A stretch of 14,890 bases of DNA, taken from contig CANBUA010000098.1 in the NCBI GenBank assembly GCA_947372535.1, forward strand, positions 1 through 14,890. Direction: 5' to 3'. Source of the DNA: Burkholderiales bacterium. GTDB lineage: Bacteria; Pseudomonadota; Gammaproteobacteria; Burkholderiales; Burkholderiaceae. The stretch's first letter is position 1. Each line of letters starts with the position of its first letter. The notes under the pieces were generated by a model. That model did no database searches, was not told the origin of the DNA, and saw nothing but the letters and a program-made list of their open reading frames with translations. Of this stretch, positions 1-8,071 are shown piece after piece. A program made the translations under genes and the position numbers.

Positions 1-446
1 TGTTTCTTGGCCAGGGCCAGCAAGGCGTCCATCTCGCACAGGTTGCCGTAGACATGCACGGCGATGATGGCCTTGGTCCTCGGGGTGATGGCGGCCTCCA
101 CGCGGGCCGGGTCGATGCACCAGGTGTCGGCCAGCACGTCGACGAAGACCGGGGTCGCGCCCACGTAGGTGACGGGCGAGACCGAGGCGATCCAGCTGGT
201 CTCGGGCACGATGACCTCATCGCCGGGGCCGATGCCCAGCGCACTCAGGCCCATGTGCAAGGCGCCCGTGCAGCTCGATGTCGCGATGGCGTGCGCCACT
301 TGCAGGTGCTGCGCGAAGCCGCGCTCCAGGCGCTCGATGTAGTCGTAGCAATGCGTGCCCCAGCCGTTGCGGGCCGCGTCAGTGACGTAGGCCACCTCCA
401 GCTCGGTGATCGATGGCTTGGTGTAGAGGATGCGGGACTGGCTCAT
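1..446 (-). CDS. DegT/DnrJ/EryC1/StrS-family sugar aminotransferase, N-terminal part
   Basis: A PLP-dependent aminotransferase of the kind that puts an amino group on a 4-keto (sometimes 3-keto) nucleotide sugar. Only the first 148 codons are in the window; the gene runs off the left edge. It starts MSQSRILYTKPSIT, and the family pattern is clear: ATSSCTGALHMGLSALGIG at about residues 55-73, the GDEVIVPETSW stretch at 75-85, and HVYGNLCEMD at 131-140. The N-terminus resembles perosamine-synthetase-like members of about 370 residues rather than the longer RfbH (CDP-4-keto-6-deoxyglucose-3-dehydrase). The catalytic lysine lies outside the window, so true aminotransferase versus dehydrase cannot be settled. 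It begins 19 bases after the methyltransferase stop and is probably the next gene of the same operon. The ribosome binding site is weak. Family assignment is firm; substrate is inferred from neighbours. Confidence 0.9.
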   Translation of the reverse strand, partial: MSQSRILYTKPSITELEVAYVTDAARNGWGTHCYDYIERLERGFAQHLQVAHAIATSSCTGALHMGLSALGIGPGDEVIVPETSWIASVSPVTYVGATPVFVDVLADTWCIDPARVEAAITPRTKAIIAVHVYGNLCEMDALLALAKK

Positions 447-465
447 GGTGGTCTTCAAGCCGGGC

Positions 466-1695
466 TCAATCGATGCACAGGCTGGGCACCGCCGTCACGA
501 AACGGCCGCCCCAACGGCGCACGCTGGCCAGTTGGGTGGTGACCTCGTGGCGCAGGTTCCAGGGCAGGATGAGCACGTAGTCGGGGCGCTGGTCGTCCAG
601 CACATCGGGTGACAGCACGGGGATGCGCGAGCCGGGCAGGAAGCGGCCTTGCTTGTGGGGCGAGGCATCCAGCACCGCCGGCAGCAGGTCGGGCCGCACA
701 CCCGCGTAGTTCAGCAAGGTGTTGCCCTTGGCCGCCGCGCCGTAACCCATGACCTTTTTGCCGCGCCGCTTGGCATCGAGCAAGAAGCTGAGCAACTCGT
801 CCTTGAGCTTGTCCACTTTGGCTTGCTGGCCCATGTAGAAGAGCATGTCGAACATGCCGGCGGCGGCTTCCTGGCCCAACACCTGCATGACACGTTCGGT
901 GGGCGGGCGCTTGGCATCATGGGCCTGGTGCTGGGCCCACACGCGCAGCGAGCCGCCGTGTGTGGGCAACTCCTCCACGTCCCAGATGCTCAGGCCCTGG
1001 CGCTCGAAGACCGCCTGCACGGTGTGGAAGGACAGGTAGGAAAAGTGCTCGTGGTAGATGGTGTCGAACTGGTGGTGCTGCACCAGCTTGAGCAGGTGCG
1101 GGAACTCGACCGTCACGCAGCCTTGCGGGCTCAAGACCTCGCGAAAGCCCGCGACAAAGTCGTTGATGTCGGGCACATGGGCCAGCACGTTGTTGCCCAG
1201 GATCAGGTCGGCCTGGCGCCGGGTTGAGGCGAACTCGCGGGCGAACGATGAACCGAAGAACCACTCCAGTGACTCGATGCCCTTCTGGCGCGCGACCTGG
1301 GCGGTGCTGGCCGTGGGCTCGATGCCGACGCAGGGGATGTTGCGCTCTTGAAAGTACTGCAGCAGGTAGCCGTCGTTGGAGGCCACCTCCATCACCAAGG
1401 ATTTGGGGCCCAGGTTCAAGCGGGGCACAACCTGCTCCACATAGTGACGGGCATGCGCCAGCCAAGAGGTCGAGACCGACGAAAAGTAGACATAGTCGTT
1501 AGAGAACAGCGCGTCATGACGCTGCACCTCGTCGACCTGCACCAGGTGGCAGATGGCGCAGGTGTAGACCTTGAGCGGGAAATGCATCTCCGGCTTGTCC
1601 AGGTCCTGCTGACGCAGGAAGGCGTTGGAGGGCGGTGCCGCGCCCAGGTCGACGAACACATCGTGCAACGGGGCGGCGCAGTGGCGGCACTTCAT
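466..1695 (-). CDS. SAM-dependent sugar C-methyltransferase (NovU/TylCIII/TcaB9-like)
   Basis: A 409-residue class I methyltransferase with the three-part layout of nucleotide-sugar C-methyltransferases. The N-terminal zinc-binding domain has Cys3, Cys6, Cys46 and Cys49. The SAM fold has the glycine motif EVASNDGYLL at about 103-112. A C-terminal Rossmann-like domain opens with MGYGAAAKGNTLLNYAG at about 316-332. The YHEHFSY motif at 214-220 carries the Glu-His pair that acts as catalytic base in TcaB9-type enzymes (family knowledge). Such enzymes methylate C3 or C5 of a 4-keto-6-deoxy nucleotide sugar; the position cannot be told from sequence. Its ATG overlaps the stop of the upstream epimerase gene (ATGA), so the two are probably translationally coupled. 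That pairing matches the epimerase plus C-methyltransferase pair of the noviose pathway. Confidence 0.9.
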   Translation of the reverse strand: MKCRHCAAPLHDVFVDLGAAPPSNAFLRQQDLDKPEMHFPLKVYTCAICHLVQVDEVQRHDALFSNDYVYFSSVSTSWLAHARHYVEQVVPRLNLGPKSLVMEVASNDGYLLQYFQERNIPCVGIEPTASTAQVARQKGIESLEWFFGSSFAREFASTRRQADLILGNNVLAHVPDINDFVAGFREVLSPQGCVTVEFPHLLKLVQHHQFDTIYHEHFSYLSFHTVQAVFERQGLSIWDVEELPTHGGSLRVWAQHQAHDAKRPPTERVMQVLGQEAAAGMFDMLFYMGQQAKVDKLKDELLSFLLDAKRRGKKVMGYGAAAKGNTLLNYAGVRPDLLPAVLDASPHKQGRFLPGSRIPVLSPDVLDDQRPDYVLILPWNLRHEVTTQLASVRRWGGRFVTAVPSLCID

Positions 1696-2252
1696 GTGAT
1701 GACTTTCTCGAAGGAGGCGTTCAAGACAGGCAGGCGGGCATCACGCTCAGACACCTGGCTCACTGGCAGCGGCCAGGCAATCGCCAGGGCGGGATCGTCG
1801 AATCGCAGGCCGCCTTCGCAGGCCGGGGTGTAGGGCGCTGTGTGTTGATACAGCAGTTCGACCTCGTCGGTCAAGGCCTGGAAGCCATGCGCAAAGCCTT
1901 CGGGGATGAAGACCTGGCGCTCGTTGTCCTCCGCCAATTCCAGGGCGTGCCATTGCCCGAAGGTGGGTGAGCCGGCGCGCAGGTCGACGGCCACGTCGAA
2001 GACCCGCCCGCGAATGCAGCGGATCAGCTTGGCGTCCAGCGCCGGGCCGCGTTGAAAATGCAGGCCACGAACCGTGCCCTGGCGGTGAGTACGGCTCAGG
2101 TTGGTCTGCACGAAGCGCAGGTCGTCGCGGATCAACGTCAAGTCCTTGGCGCAGAACACGCGGGTCAGGCGACCACGTTCGTCGCCACGCGGCTCGGTGT
2201 GGATGACCCACAGGCCATGCAGCGGGGTGGGGTGCAGGGTCATCGCGCTCAT
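1692..2252 (-). CDS. dTDP-4-dehydrorhamnose 3,5-epimerase-family protein (RmlC/RfbC-like)
   Basis: A 186-residue cupin of the RmlC family, usual length for the family, which epimerises C3 and/or C5 of 4-keto-6-deoxy nucleotide sugars. Family landmarks are VRGLHFQ with the expected catalytic His65, the CIRGRVFDVAVDLR strand at about 79-92, FIPEGFAHGFQAL at about 115-127, a tyrosine at 141 where the catalytic Tyr is expected, and GLRFDDPALAIAWP near the C-terminus. Because it sits between CDP-glucose enzymes and a C-methyltransferase, the substrate is more likely CDP-4-keto-6-deoxyglucose than the dTDP form; that is inference. The start at 2252 (MSAMTLH) is 5 bases after the rfbG stop; the ATG at 2243 is an equally possible start. 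Neither has a strong Shine-Dalgarno, and coupling to rfbG is likely. A 3-only or 5-only epimerase is possible. Confidence 0.88.
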   Translation of the reverse strand: MSAMTLHPTPLHGLWVIHTEPRGDERGRLTRVFCAKDLTLIRDDLRFVQTNLSRTHRQGTVRGLHFQRGPALDAKLIRCIRGRVFDVAVDLRAGSPTFGQWHALELAEDNERQVFIPEGFAHGFQALTDEVELLYQHTAPYTPACEGGLRFDDPALAIAWPLPVSQVSERDARLPVLNASFEKVIT

Positions 2253-2257
2253 GAGGC

Positions 2258-3376
2258 TCAGAACGCCCAGGCCAGACCGGCGCTGTGCGCATCGGCCACA
2301 TAGCGTTGCAGGTCCAGCTCGGTGCGCAGTTGCACGCCACGCGCCCAGGCCTGGTACCAACTGGCCGTGCGCTCGATCATGGTCGCCGTGGACCACACGG
2401 GGCGCCAGTGCAGGTGCTCGGTGGCCTTGCGGCAATCGAGGTGCAGCAGTTGCGCCTCGTGCGGATGCCGGCCGTGGTCAAGCTGGCAGCGCACCTCGGG
2501 CCATTGCTGGGCAAAGGCCTCGACGACGGCGCCCACACTGAGGTGGCCCTGTACGTCGGGTCCAAAGTTCCACGCCTGGCTGTGTTCGGCGGGCTGAAGC
2601 AGCAGTTGCTGGCCCAGCAGCAGGTAGCCCGACAAAGGCTCCAGCACGTGCTGCCAAGGCCGTGTCGCCTCGGGGTTGCGAATGGCGACCACGCCGCCTG
2701 AGACAGCTGCGCGCACCAGGTCGGGCACCAGTCGGTCCACCGACCAATCACCGCCGCCGATGACGTTGCCGGCACGCGCCGTGGCCACCGCGACCGGGCC
2801 GCTTTCACGCTGGGCCAGGAAGCTGGCGCGGTAACTCGCCGTGATCAGCTCGGCGCAGGCTTTGGAGGCGCTGTAGGGATCGTGGCCGCCCAGCGGATCG
2901 CTCTCCACATAGCCGATGGGCGTGTGGCGGTTCTCATAGCACTTGTCCGTGGTCACGTTGACGAATGCCTTGACGCTGGGACAGGCGCGCACGGCTTCGA
3001 GCACGTTCACCAGGCCCATGACGTTGATGGCCATGGTGGCCGGTGCATCGGCATAAGCGGGCCGCACCAGGGCCTGGGCAGCCAGGTGGAACACGACCTC
3101 GGGCTGGAAGCGGTGGAAGGCAGCGAGCACCTCGGCCGCGTCGCGGATGTCGATCAGCGCTTCATCGCCCGAATCCAGAGGCAGGCCACTGCCTGAGGCC
3201 GCCAGCAGGGCGTGGTGCGCAGGCTGTTGCGTCGCCGGCAACGCCAATGTGCAGACCTTGGCGCCCATGGCGCGCAGCCAGAACACCAGCCAGGACCCTT
3301 TGAAGCCGGTGTGCCCGGTCACCAAGACCCGGCGGCCTTGGTAGATGCCGCCAAACAGGGAGGCCATGCGGTTCAT
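2258..3376 (-). CDS. rfbG: CDP-glucose 4,6-dehydratase
   Basis: Converts CDP-D-glucose to CDP-4-keto-6-deoxy-D-glucose, the branch point for CDP-linked deoxysugars. The 372-residue protein is a short-chain dehydrogenase/reductase of the extended type. It has the NAD-binding GHTGFKG at 21-27, the FHLAAQALVRPAY stretch typical of RfbG at about 96-108, TTDKCYEN with Thr143-Asp144-Lys145, and the catalytic YSASK (Tyr168, Lys172). GNVIGGGDW at 203-211 is also characteristic. The ATG at 3376 (MNRMASLFGG) is 5 bases after the rfbF stop with a modest GGGA upstream; an ATG at 3367 is also possible. An open frame extends upstream to 3421 but overlaps rfbF and adds a segment unlike the family. It is directly coupled to rfbF, its substrate-supplying partner. 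Confidence 0.95.
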   Translation of the reverse strand: MNRMASLFGGIYQGRRVLVTGHTGFKGSWLVFWLRAMGAKVCTLALPATQQPAHHALLAASGSGLPLDSGDEALIDIRDAAEVLAAFHRFQPEVVFHLAAQALVRPAYADAPATMAINVMGLVNVLEAVRACPSVKAFVNVTTDKCYENRHTPIGYVESDPLGGHDPYSASKACAELITASYRASFLAQRESGPVAVATARAGNVIGGGDWSVDRLVPDLVRAAVSGGVVAIRNPEATRPWQHVLEPLSGYLLLGQQLLLQPAEHSQAWNFGPDVQGHLSVGAVVEAFAQQWPEVRCQLDHGRHPHEAQLLHLDCRKATEHLHWRPVWSTATMIERTASWYQAWARGVQLRTELDLQRYVADAHSAGLAWAF

Positions 3377-3381
3377 GGCGA

Positions 3382-4155
3382 TCAGTCCCAGTGCTTCCAG
3401 GGCGCCTTGCCGCTTTGCCACAGCTCTTCGAGCCGGTTCTTGTCGCGCAGGGTGTCCATGGGTTGCCAGAAGCCCTTGTGGGGGTAGGCCGAGAGCTGGG
3501 CATCACCCGCCAGTTTCTCCATCGGCTCACGCTCCCAGATGGTCTGGTCGTCCTTGATGTACTCCAGCACCTCGGGCTGAAGTACGAAGAAGCCGCCATT
3601 GATCCAGCTGCCATCGCCCTGGGGCTTTTCTTCAAAGCGGGTGATGCGCTTGCCCTCGATGTCCAGGGCACCAAAGCGGCCGGGGGGCTGCACCGCCGTG
3701 ACCGTGGCCATGCGCTTTTGCGCCTTGTGGAACTTGACCAGCTTGCTCACATCGACATCGGACAAGCCATCACCATACGTGAAGCAAAAGGGCTGGCCCG
3801 GATCGAGGTAACGGCTGACGCGCTTGAGGCGACCGCCGGTCTGGGTGTGCTCGCCCGTGTCGACCAGGGTCACGCGCCAGGGTTCGCAATGGCGGTCGCA
3901 GACCTCCATGCGGTTCTCAGCCAGGTCGAAGGTCACGTCCGACATGTGCAGGAAGTAGTTGGCGAAGTACTCCTTGATCACATAGCCCTTGTAGCCCAGG
4001 CAGACCACGAAGTCATTGATACCATGGGCCGAGTAGGCCTTCATGATGTGCCAGAGCACGGGCCGGCCACCGATCTCGACCATGGGCTTGGGCTTGACCG
4101 AGGTTTCTTCGGCCAGGCGTGTGCCCAGGCCACCTGCGAGGATCACGGCTTTCAT
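3382..4155 (-). CDS. rfbF: Glucose-1-phosphate cytidylyltransferase
   Basis: Makes CDP-glucose from CTP and glucose-1-phosphate, the committed step of CDP-sugar synthesis. The 257-residue length is exactly that of typical RfbF. The nucleotide-binding signature [11 protein letters not shown] is at 8-18, followed by [18 protein letters not shown] at 21-38. [11 protein letters not shown] at 125-135 holds the metal-binding aspartates, [18 protein letters not shown] at 174-191 is the sugar-binding segment, and [12 protein letters not shown] at 228-239 is typical of the family's C-terminus. It follows the two-domain glycosyltransferase gene after 34 bases and is followed by rfbG after 5 bases. The Shine-Dalgarno is weak. 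No unusual residue was seen. Confidence 0.97.
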   Translation of the reverse strand: MKAVILAGGLGTRLAEETSVKPKPMVEIGGRPVLWHIMKAYSAHGINDFVVCLGYKGYVIKEYFANYFLHMSDVTFDLAENRMEVCDRHCEPWRVTLVDTGEHTQTGGRLKRVSRYLDPGQPFCFTYGDGLSDVDVSKLVKFHKAQKRMATVTAVQPPGRFGALDIEGKRITRFEEKPQGDGSWINGGFFVLQPEVLEYIKDDQTIWEREPMEKLAGDAQLSAYPHKGFWQPMDTLRDKNRLEELWQSGKAPWKHWD

Positions 4156-4189
4156 GGTGGTTCACCGAAACGTTGGCAAGTCAAAAAAA

Positions 4190-5944
4190 TCAGGCAGTCA
4201 CTTCAGCGGAGCGGGCCAGGACATCAGCCCCCTGAAAACCCAAGGCGGGCTCTCCCAGGAATGCCAGCTCGACACGGTCCGACAGATCGGCCAAGTCAGC
4301 CATGCGCTCGCAAACCGTCTCGACATCGGGCGCCTGCTGCATGCTGTCCATGAGCTGCAAGGCCGTGGTCTGAAGCTCGCGCCAGTCCACTTGTGCGGGC
4401 AGGCTCACCATGGAGGCACGCAGCTCCAGCGAGGTGAATTGCTTGGCCAACAGGCTCACCACGCGCAACTTGAGGGCGGGCACCAGTTGCACGAAGTCAT
4501 CGCGCCGGGCCAGCATGCGGATCAGGTCGGCGGACCAGAAGATCTCGTGGAAGAGCACCATGCCCGGCTGTGGGTAGAAGCGCAGGTCCGACTGCACGCA
4601 CTGGCCTTTGGTGGACCAGTTGCTTTCATCGCGCACCAGCACGGAGGTGTCGTCCACCATCACCACGGCGCCACTGGCCGCCGTCAAGGTGGTCAGCAGG
4701 TGATCGGTGTAGCTGGGGGTCACGGCCTTGGTGTTGACGTGGTCCAGCCACTGGCGGATGACCGGTGTGCGGGTCAGCGAGTAATACAGCACGCACTGCA
4801 CCAGATCTTGGGAGAACAGGTTCAACAGCCGCCCGTTCGAATCGTCTTCGACGATGGGCTTGACGGTGCGGGCCAGCGTGGTGTGGCCAAACAGGCCAAG
4901 GTAGATCGAAGGCGCGATGGCCGAGACCTCTGGACCCACCGTGGGCGCCTTCTCGATGAAGGCGTTGAGGTAGTTGACCGTGAAGGGATCATCATCGGCC
5001 ATGAACAAGGTCCACTCGAAGTCATCCTGAACGGCCACGTTCAAACGCTCACGGATGTCCACGCACTGCACCAGGGCGATGTCGGCGCCCGTGCGTTGGG
5101 CCAGGGCTTGCACCCAGATCGCCTTGTCCGGGTCCATGGACCCATCGGCCACCGTCAGGCGCACGTTGGGGTTGTTCTGACTGGCCAGCGCACCGGCTTC
5201 GATGATGGACTTGACCTTCGCATCGAAGCGGATGGTCATGAGCACCAGGTTGATCGTGGGCGATTCGTTGGTCTGGACCGCCTCGCCCAGCACATCGACA
5301 ATGGCCGAGGTGTTGAGCGAGCACAGCTCGGGCAGAATGCCCAGCGACGTGGCCCACAGCTCGCAGGCATAGGGCTCGATCGCCAACGGGGTGGACGCCG
5401 ATTTGGGGTGGCGGGGCACGAAGCAGGCGCTGGGCAACACGGTCAGCGCGTCGTAGCCACTGTCTTGCCAGGTCTGGGTGAGACGGCCCGAGCCCACGGC
5501 ATCGGACAGACTTTGGCGGCCCAGCTCGGTATCTTGGGCGATGTCATCGACGATGCGGGCCACCAGCCCATTGCCCGGGTTGCAGCCGACATAAGCGGCG
5601 CACAAGCGACCCGGCGCGACCAGCTCGCTCTCCCAGCAGGTGAAGGCCTCCAGGTCCAGCAGGGCTTCGTCCAGGGGCCGCAGGCAAACGCTGTCGGCCG
5701 CCACGCAGATGCCACCGTGGTTCAGCAGGATCTCCCAACGCATGGCGTCGGCCACACCGGCGCAATCACGCAGCCCCAGGTCATGCAGCTGATGGCGGCA
5801 ACGCCAATCGGTGTCCACCAACTGCTGGTTGCCCCAGACGCGCAGGTCCCACTCGGGATGGTGCATGCGCCATGAGTCAATCAGTTGGTCGGGCCGTTGG
5901 GTTTCGTCGCCAACCCAGATGATGTGCAGGATCTTGGGAATCAT
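4190..5944 (-). CDS. Two-domain glycosyltransferase (GT32-like domain fused to GT2-like domain)
   Basis: A 584-residue protein that appears to carry two GT-A glycosyltransferase domains. The first, residues 1 to about 200, resembles the GT32/'Gly_transf_sug' family: it opens IPKILHIIWVGDE, has the PDQLIDSWRMHHPEWDLRVW segment, and then RWEILLNHGGICVAADSVC. In active relatives the Gly-Gly is followed by a DxD (GG-x-Y-x-D-x-D); here the first Asp is Ala (Ala82-Ala83-Asp84), so activity of this half is uncertain. The second, about 229-480, begins INLVLMTIRFDAKV and has a metal-binding-like ADDDP at 316-320, as in GT2-type enzymes. The C-terminal 100 residues are helical and unassigned. AAGGAG five bases before the ATG fixes the start. 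It sits between an OGT-like gene and rfbF, suggesting it adds the CDP-derived sugar; acceptor unknown. Confidence 0.8.
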   Translation of the reverse strand: MIPKILHIIWVGDETQRPDQLIDSWRMHHPEWDLRVWGNQQLVDTDWRCRHQLHDLGLRDCAGVADAMRWEILLNHGGICVAADSVCLRPLDEALLDLEAFTCWESELVAPGRLCAAYVGCNPGNGLVARIVDDIAQDTELGRQSLSDAVGSGRLTQTWQDSGYDALTVLPSACFVPRHPKSASTPLAIEPYACELWATSLGILPELCSLNTSAIVDVLGEAVQTNESPTINLVLMTIRFDAKVKSIIEAGALASQNNPNVRLTVADGSMDPDKAIWVQALAQRTGADIALVQCVDIRERLNVAVQDDFEWTLFMADDDPFTVNYLNAFIEKAPTVGPEVSAIAPSIYLGLFGHTTLARTVKPIVEDDSNGRLLNLFSQDLVQCVLYYSLTRTPVIRQWLDHVNTKAVTPSYTDHLLTTLTAASGAVVMVDDTSVLVRDESNWSTKGQCVQSDLRFYPQPGMVLFHEIFWSADLIRMLARRDDFVQLVPALKLRVVSLLAKQFTSLELRASMVSLPAQVDWRELQTTALQLMDSMQQAPDVETVCERMADLADLSDRVELAFLGEPALGFQGADVLARSAEVTA

Positions 5945-5947
5945 GAG

Positions 5948-5955
5948 TGCTCCTT
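5948..5955 (-). promoter_or_regulatory. Ribosome binding site of the two-domain glycosyltransferase
   Basis: On the minus strand AAGGAG lies five bases before the ATG at 5944, one of the clearest Shine-Dalgarno sequences in the window. It supports independent translation after the 100-base gap from the OGT-like gene. Confidence 0.7.
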
Positions 5956-6027
5956 GGTGAGCGAGTGCTTCATGACCCTGATGCTAGGGCGATGGCCTCG
6001 CAGCTAAAGCGTGATGAAACCGCCGAA

Positions 6028-6044
6028 TCCCCTTCAATTGGGGA
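6028..6044 (-). other. Small inverted repeat directly after the OGT-like stop codon
   Basis: A 5-base stem (TCCCC with GGGGA) and 7-base loop abut the stop codon of the OGT-like gene within the 100-base gap before the next glycosyltransferase. No T run follows on the minus strand, so it is not a convincing terminator. It may protect the mRNA 3' end or mean nothing. The rest of the gap (5945-6027) shows nothing else recognisable. Confidence 0.25.
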
Positions 6045-8012
6045 CTAGCCTTGGCCGCTCTCTGCCGCCAGCGGCGCGGGGGCCAGGCCCTGCGCCCAAC
6101 GGGCCACCATGCGCTCAAGCAAAGCCTCGAAATCACGGGCAAACAGCGTGCTGTCGAACAAAGGCGATTGCTGGCGGGCAGCGTGCAGGCGCTCACGCAG
6201 ATCCTGGCGGCGCGCGGCATCCTGACCCAGGGCTACCGCCAGTTGCTCGTAGTCCTCCAGCGAGTTGCAGACCAGCTCCGGCAAACCAGCGGCGTTGAGC
6301 AAGCTCGGCGCCACGCGGGCGGCAAAGGTGCTGCCCAGCAACGCCACCATGGGCACGCCGGCCCAAAGCGCATCGCTGGCCGTGGTGTGGCCACCGCAAG
6401 GGAAGGTGTCCAGGATGACATCGGCTTGCGGCAGGCGGGCACGGTGCTGCTCGATGTCCAGGAAGGGCGCGAACACCAGCCGCTCAGGGCCGATGCCGTG
6501 GTGCGCCGCATGCGCACGCAGATGAGCCTGGATCTCGGGCTGGGGCACCAGCAGCCACAGCACCGAGCCTTCGACCTGCGTCAACACCTTGCACCAACCC
6601 TCGAACATCTCGGGGATGATCTTGTAAGACTGGTTGAAACTGGCATAAACCACCGCACCTTCAGGCAGACCGCACTGCGCGCGGCTCCAAGTGGCGGGCG
6701 TCGGCCGTTGCCGGTCGTTGGGCTGGTAGCAATGAGGCAGTTGCGCGATCTGCTCGGTGAAGCAGGCTTGCGCATCCAGCGGCGTGACCACCGGATCGCC
6801 CACGATGTAGTCGACAAAACTGGCGCCACAGGTGCCGGGAAATCCCAGCCAGGCCACTTGCACCGGCGCCACGCGCTGGGCCATCACGTTCATGCGCGAG
6901 CCGATGGTGAAACCCTTGAGGTCCACCAACACGGTGATCTGGTCAGCCTCGATGCGGCGCGCCAGCTCGTCGCTGGACAAGGTCGAGACCTCAATGAAAT
7001 GATCGGACGTGGCCACCACCCGGCGGCGCAAGGCCGTGCCGTCATCCGGGCCATTGGAGTAGAAGAACAGCTCCAGGTGCGATTTGTCGATTTTCTCCAG
7101 CATTTCGACCATCAGCATGCTGGTGGCGTGGTGGTGGAAGTCCGAGGACATCAGGCCCACACGCAAGCGCCCGACGGGCCGCTGCTTCTGCTTGGCATGG
7201 AGGACTTGTCCCGCGATGGCCGGGCAGGTCAACTCGGCGGCCCAGCGCATCACGTCGGGGTTGTCGGTCAGGGTCAGCAGGCAGAAGGGGCTGATGGGGT
7301 CGATGTTGGACGGGTCCGGCAAAGCCGTCACCGCTTCGATGCAAGCCTGCAGGCGGTCGTAGTCTTCGGCCAGCCCGACCCAGTCGCAGTTCCAGGCGGC
7401 ATAGTGGGCGGCGAACAAGGCCGCATCCAGCGCCAGGGGCTCCACGGCCAGCGCGGTGCGGTAAGCCTGCGCCGCATCTGAATAGCGCTCCAGCCGTGCC
7501 AGGGCAAAACCCAGCTGGGCCAGGGCTTTGCGCCTCACCCAGGCCTCGCCGCCTTCAGCCGACATCGCGCTCAGGAAACACTGCGCCGCCTCTTCCCAGC
7601 GCCGCAAGTTGATCAGCGCCGAGCCTTTGAGTAGATAGAAGCGCGCGTCGCGGTTGGCCGATTCATGCAGCGAGTCGATGACCGCCAGCATGTCCTGGGA
7701 GCGGTTGAGCACCGACAGCAAATCGGCCAGCAACTGGCAAGCCACCGGCGATGAGCGGTCCAGCTCGAACGCCGTGCGTGCGCTCTTGAGGGAGCCCTCC
7801 AGATCGCCCGCCTTGCGTTGCGTGCTGGAGAGATTGAGCCAATAGAGCCCATCCTTGGGCGCCAGTTGGGTGGCCAGCTCGAACTGCGCCACCGCCTCGC
7901 GCCAACGGCGCGCCTGACTGAGATCGCGCCCCTTCTGCCAGGCCTGGTGGGCACGCGCGGCGGCGCCGTGCGTGGATGTCTTGGGGGCATGGGATTTCAA
8001 AGTGGTCGGCAC
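6045..8012 (-). CDS. TPR-containing O-linked GlcNAc transferase-family protein (GT41)
   Basis: A 655-residue cytoplasmic OGT/SPINDLY-type glycosyltransferase, which transfers a sugar from a nucleotide donor to Ser/Thr of proteins. The N-terminal part (to about 210) is tetratricopeptide-like, with repeats around RRWREAVAQFELATQLAP, KAGDLEGSLKSARTAFELD and ERYSDAAQAYRTALAVEP. The GT41 catalytic region follows. RVGLMSSDFHHHATS carries His295, equivalent to the active-site histidine 498 of human OGT. NQSYKI carries Lys464 (human Lys842). CGGHTTASDALWAG carries His542, Thr543 and Asp547 of the donor site. All key residues are kept. The GTG at 8012 is chosen because AAGGAG lies seven bases upstream; an in-frame GTG at 8063 would add 17 residues but has no ribosome binding site. 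It diverges from the flagellin genes, making flagellin a likely acceptor (inference). The real donor need not be UDP-GlcNAc. Confidence 0.9.
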   Translation of the reverse strand: MPTTLKSHAPKTSTHGAAARAHQAWQKGRDLSQARRWREAVAQFELATQLAPKDGLYWLNLSSTQRKAGDLEGSLKSARTAFELDRSSPVACQLLADLLSVLNRSQDMLAVIDSLHESANRDARFYLLKGSALINLRRWEEAAQCFLSAMSAEGGEAWVRRKALAQLGFALARLERYSDAAQAYRTALAVEPLALDAALFAAHYAAWNCDWVGLAEDYDRLQACIEAVTALPDPSNIDPISPFCLLTLTDNPDVMRWAAELTCPAIAGQVLHAKQKQRPVGRLRVGLMSSDFHHHATSMLMVEMLEKIDKSHLELFFYSNGPDDGTALRRRVVATSDHFIEVSTLSSDELARRIEADQITVLVDLKGFTIGSRMNVMAQRVAPVQVAWLGFPGTCGASFVDYIVGDPVVTPLDAQACFTEQIAQLPHCYQPNDRQRPTPATWSRAQCGLPEGAVVYASFNQSYKIIPEMFEGWCKVLTQVEGSVLWLLVPQPEIQAHLRAHAAHHGIGPERLVFAPFLDIEQHRARLPQADVILDTFPCGGHTTASDALWAGVPMVALLGSTFAARVAPSLLNAAGLPELVCNSLEDYEQLAVALGQDAARRQDLRERLHAARQQSPLFDSTLFARDFEALLERMVARWAQGLAPAPLAAESGQG

Positions 8013-8071
8013 CTTCAGGCTCCTTGGCGCGGCATGGCTCACGCGTGATACGTCCTCGAACACTTTAGGGC

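Noticed and set aside
1..446. Naming the partial aminotransferase rfbH.
   Set aside because: It lacks the long N-terminal segment of RfbH and resembles perosamine-synthetase-like members; the deciding lysine/histidine position is outside the window.
4043..5875. A long open frame of about 610 codons on the plus strand opposite the two-domain glycosyltransferase.
   Set aside because: It is His/Gln/Gly-rich with no recognisable domain and lies wholly antisense to a gene with clear motifs; such mirror frames are common in GC-rich DNA.
6028..6044. A terminator after the OGT-like gene.
   Set aside because: Stem of only five pairs and no T run on the minus strand; listed only as a small inverted repeat.
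6051..7481. A plus-strand open frame of about 476 codons opposite the OGT-like gene.
   Set aside because: Low-complexity translation (His, Gln, Arg, Gly), no family resemblance, and the minus strand carries a well-conserved GT41 domain.
8041..8070. TAAAGTGT on the minus strand just before the long OGT-like frame, looking like a sigma-28 -35 element.
   Set aside because: No GCCGATAA-like sequence follows at 11 bases (TCACGCGT instead), and it would lie inside or too close to the gene start.
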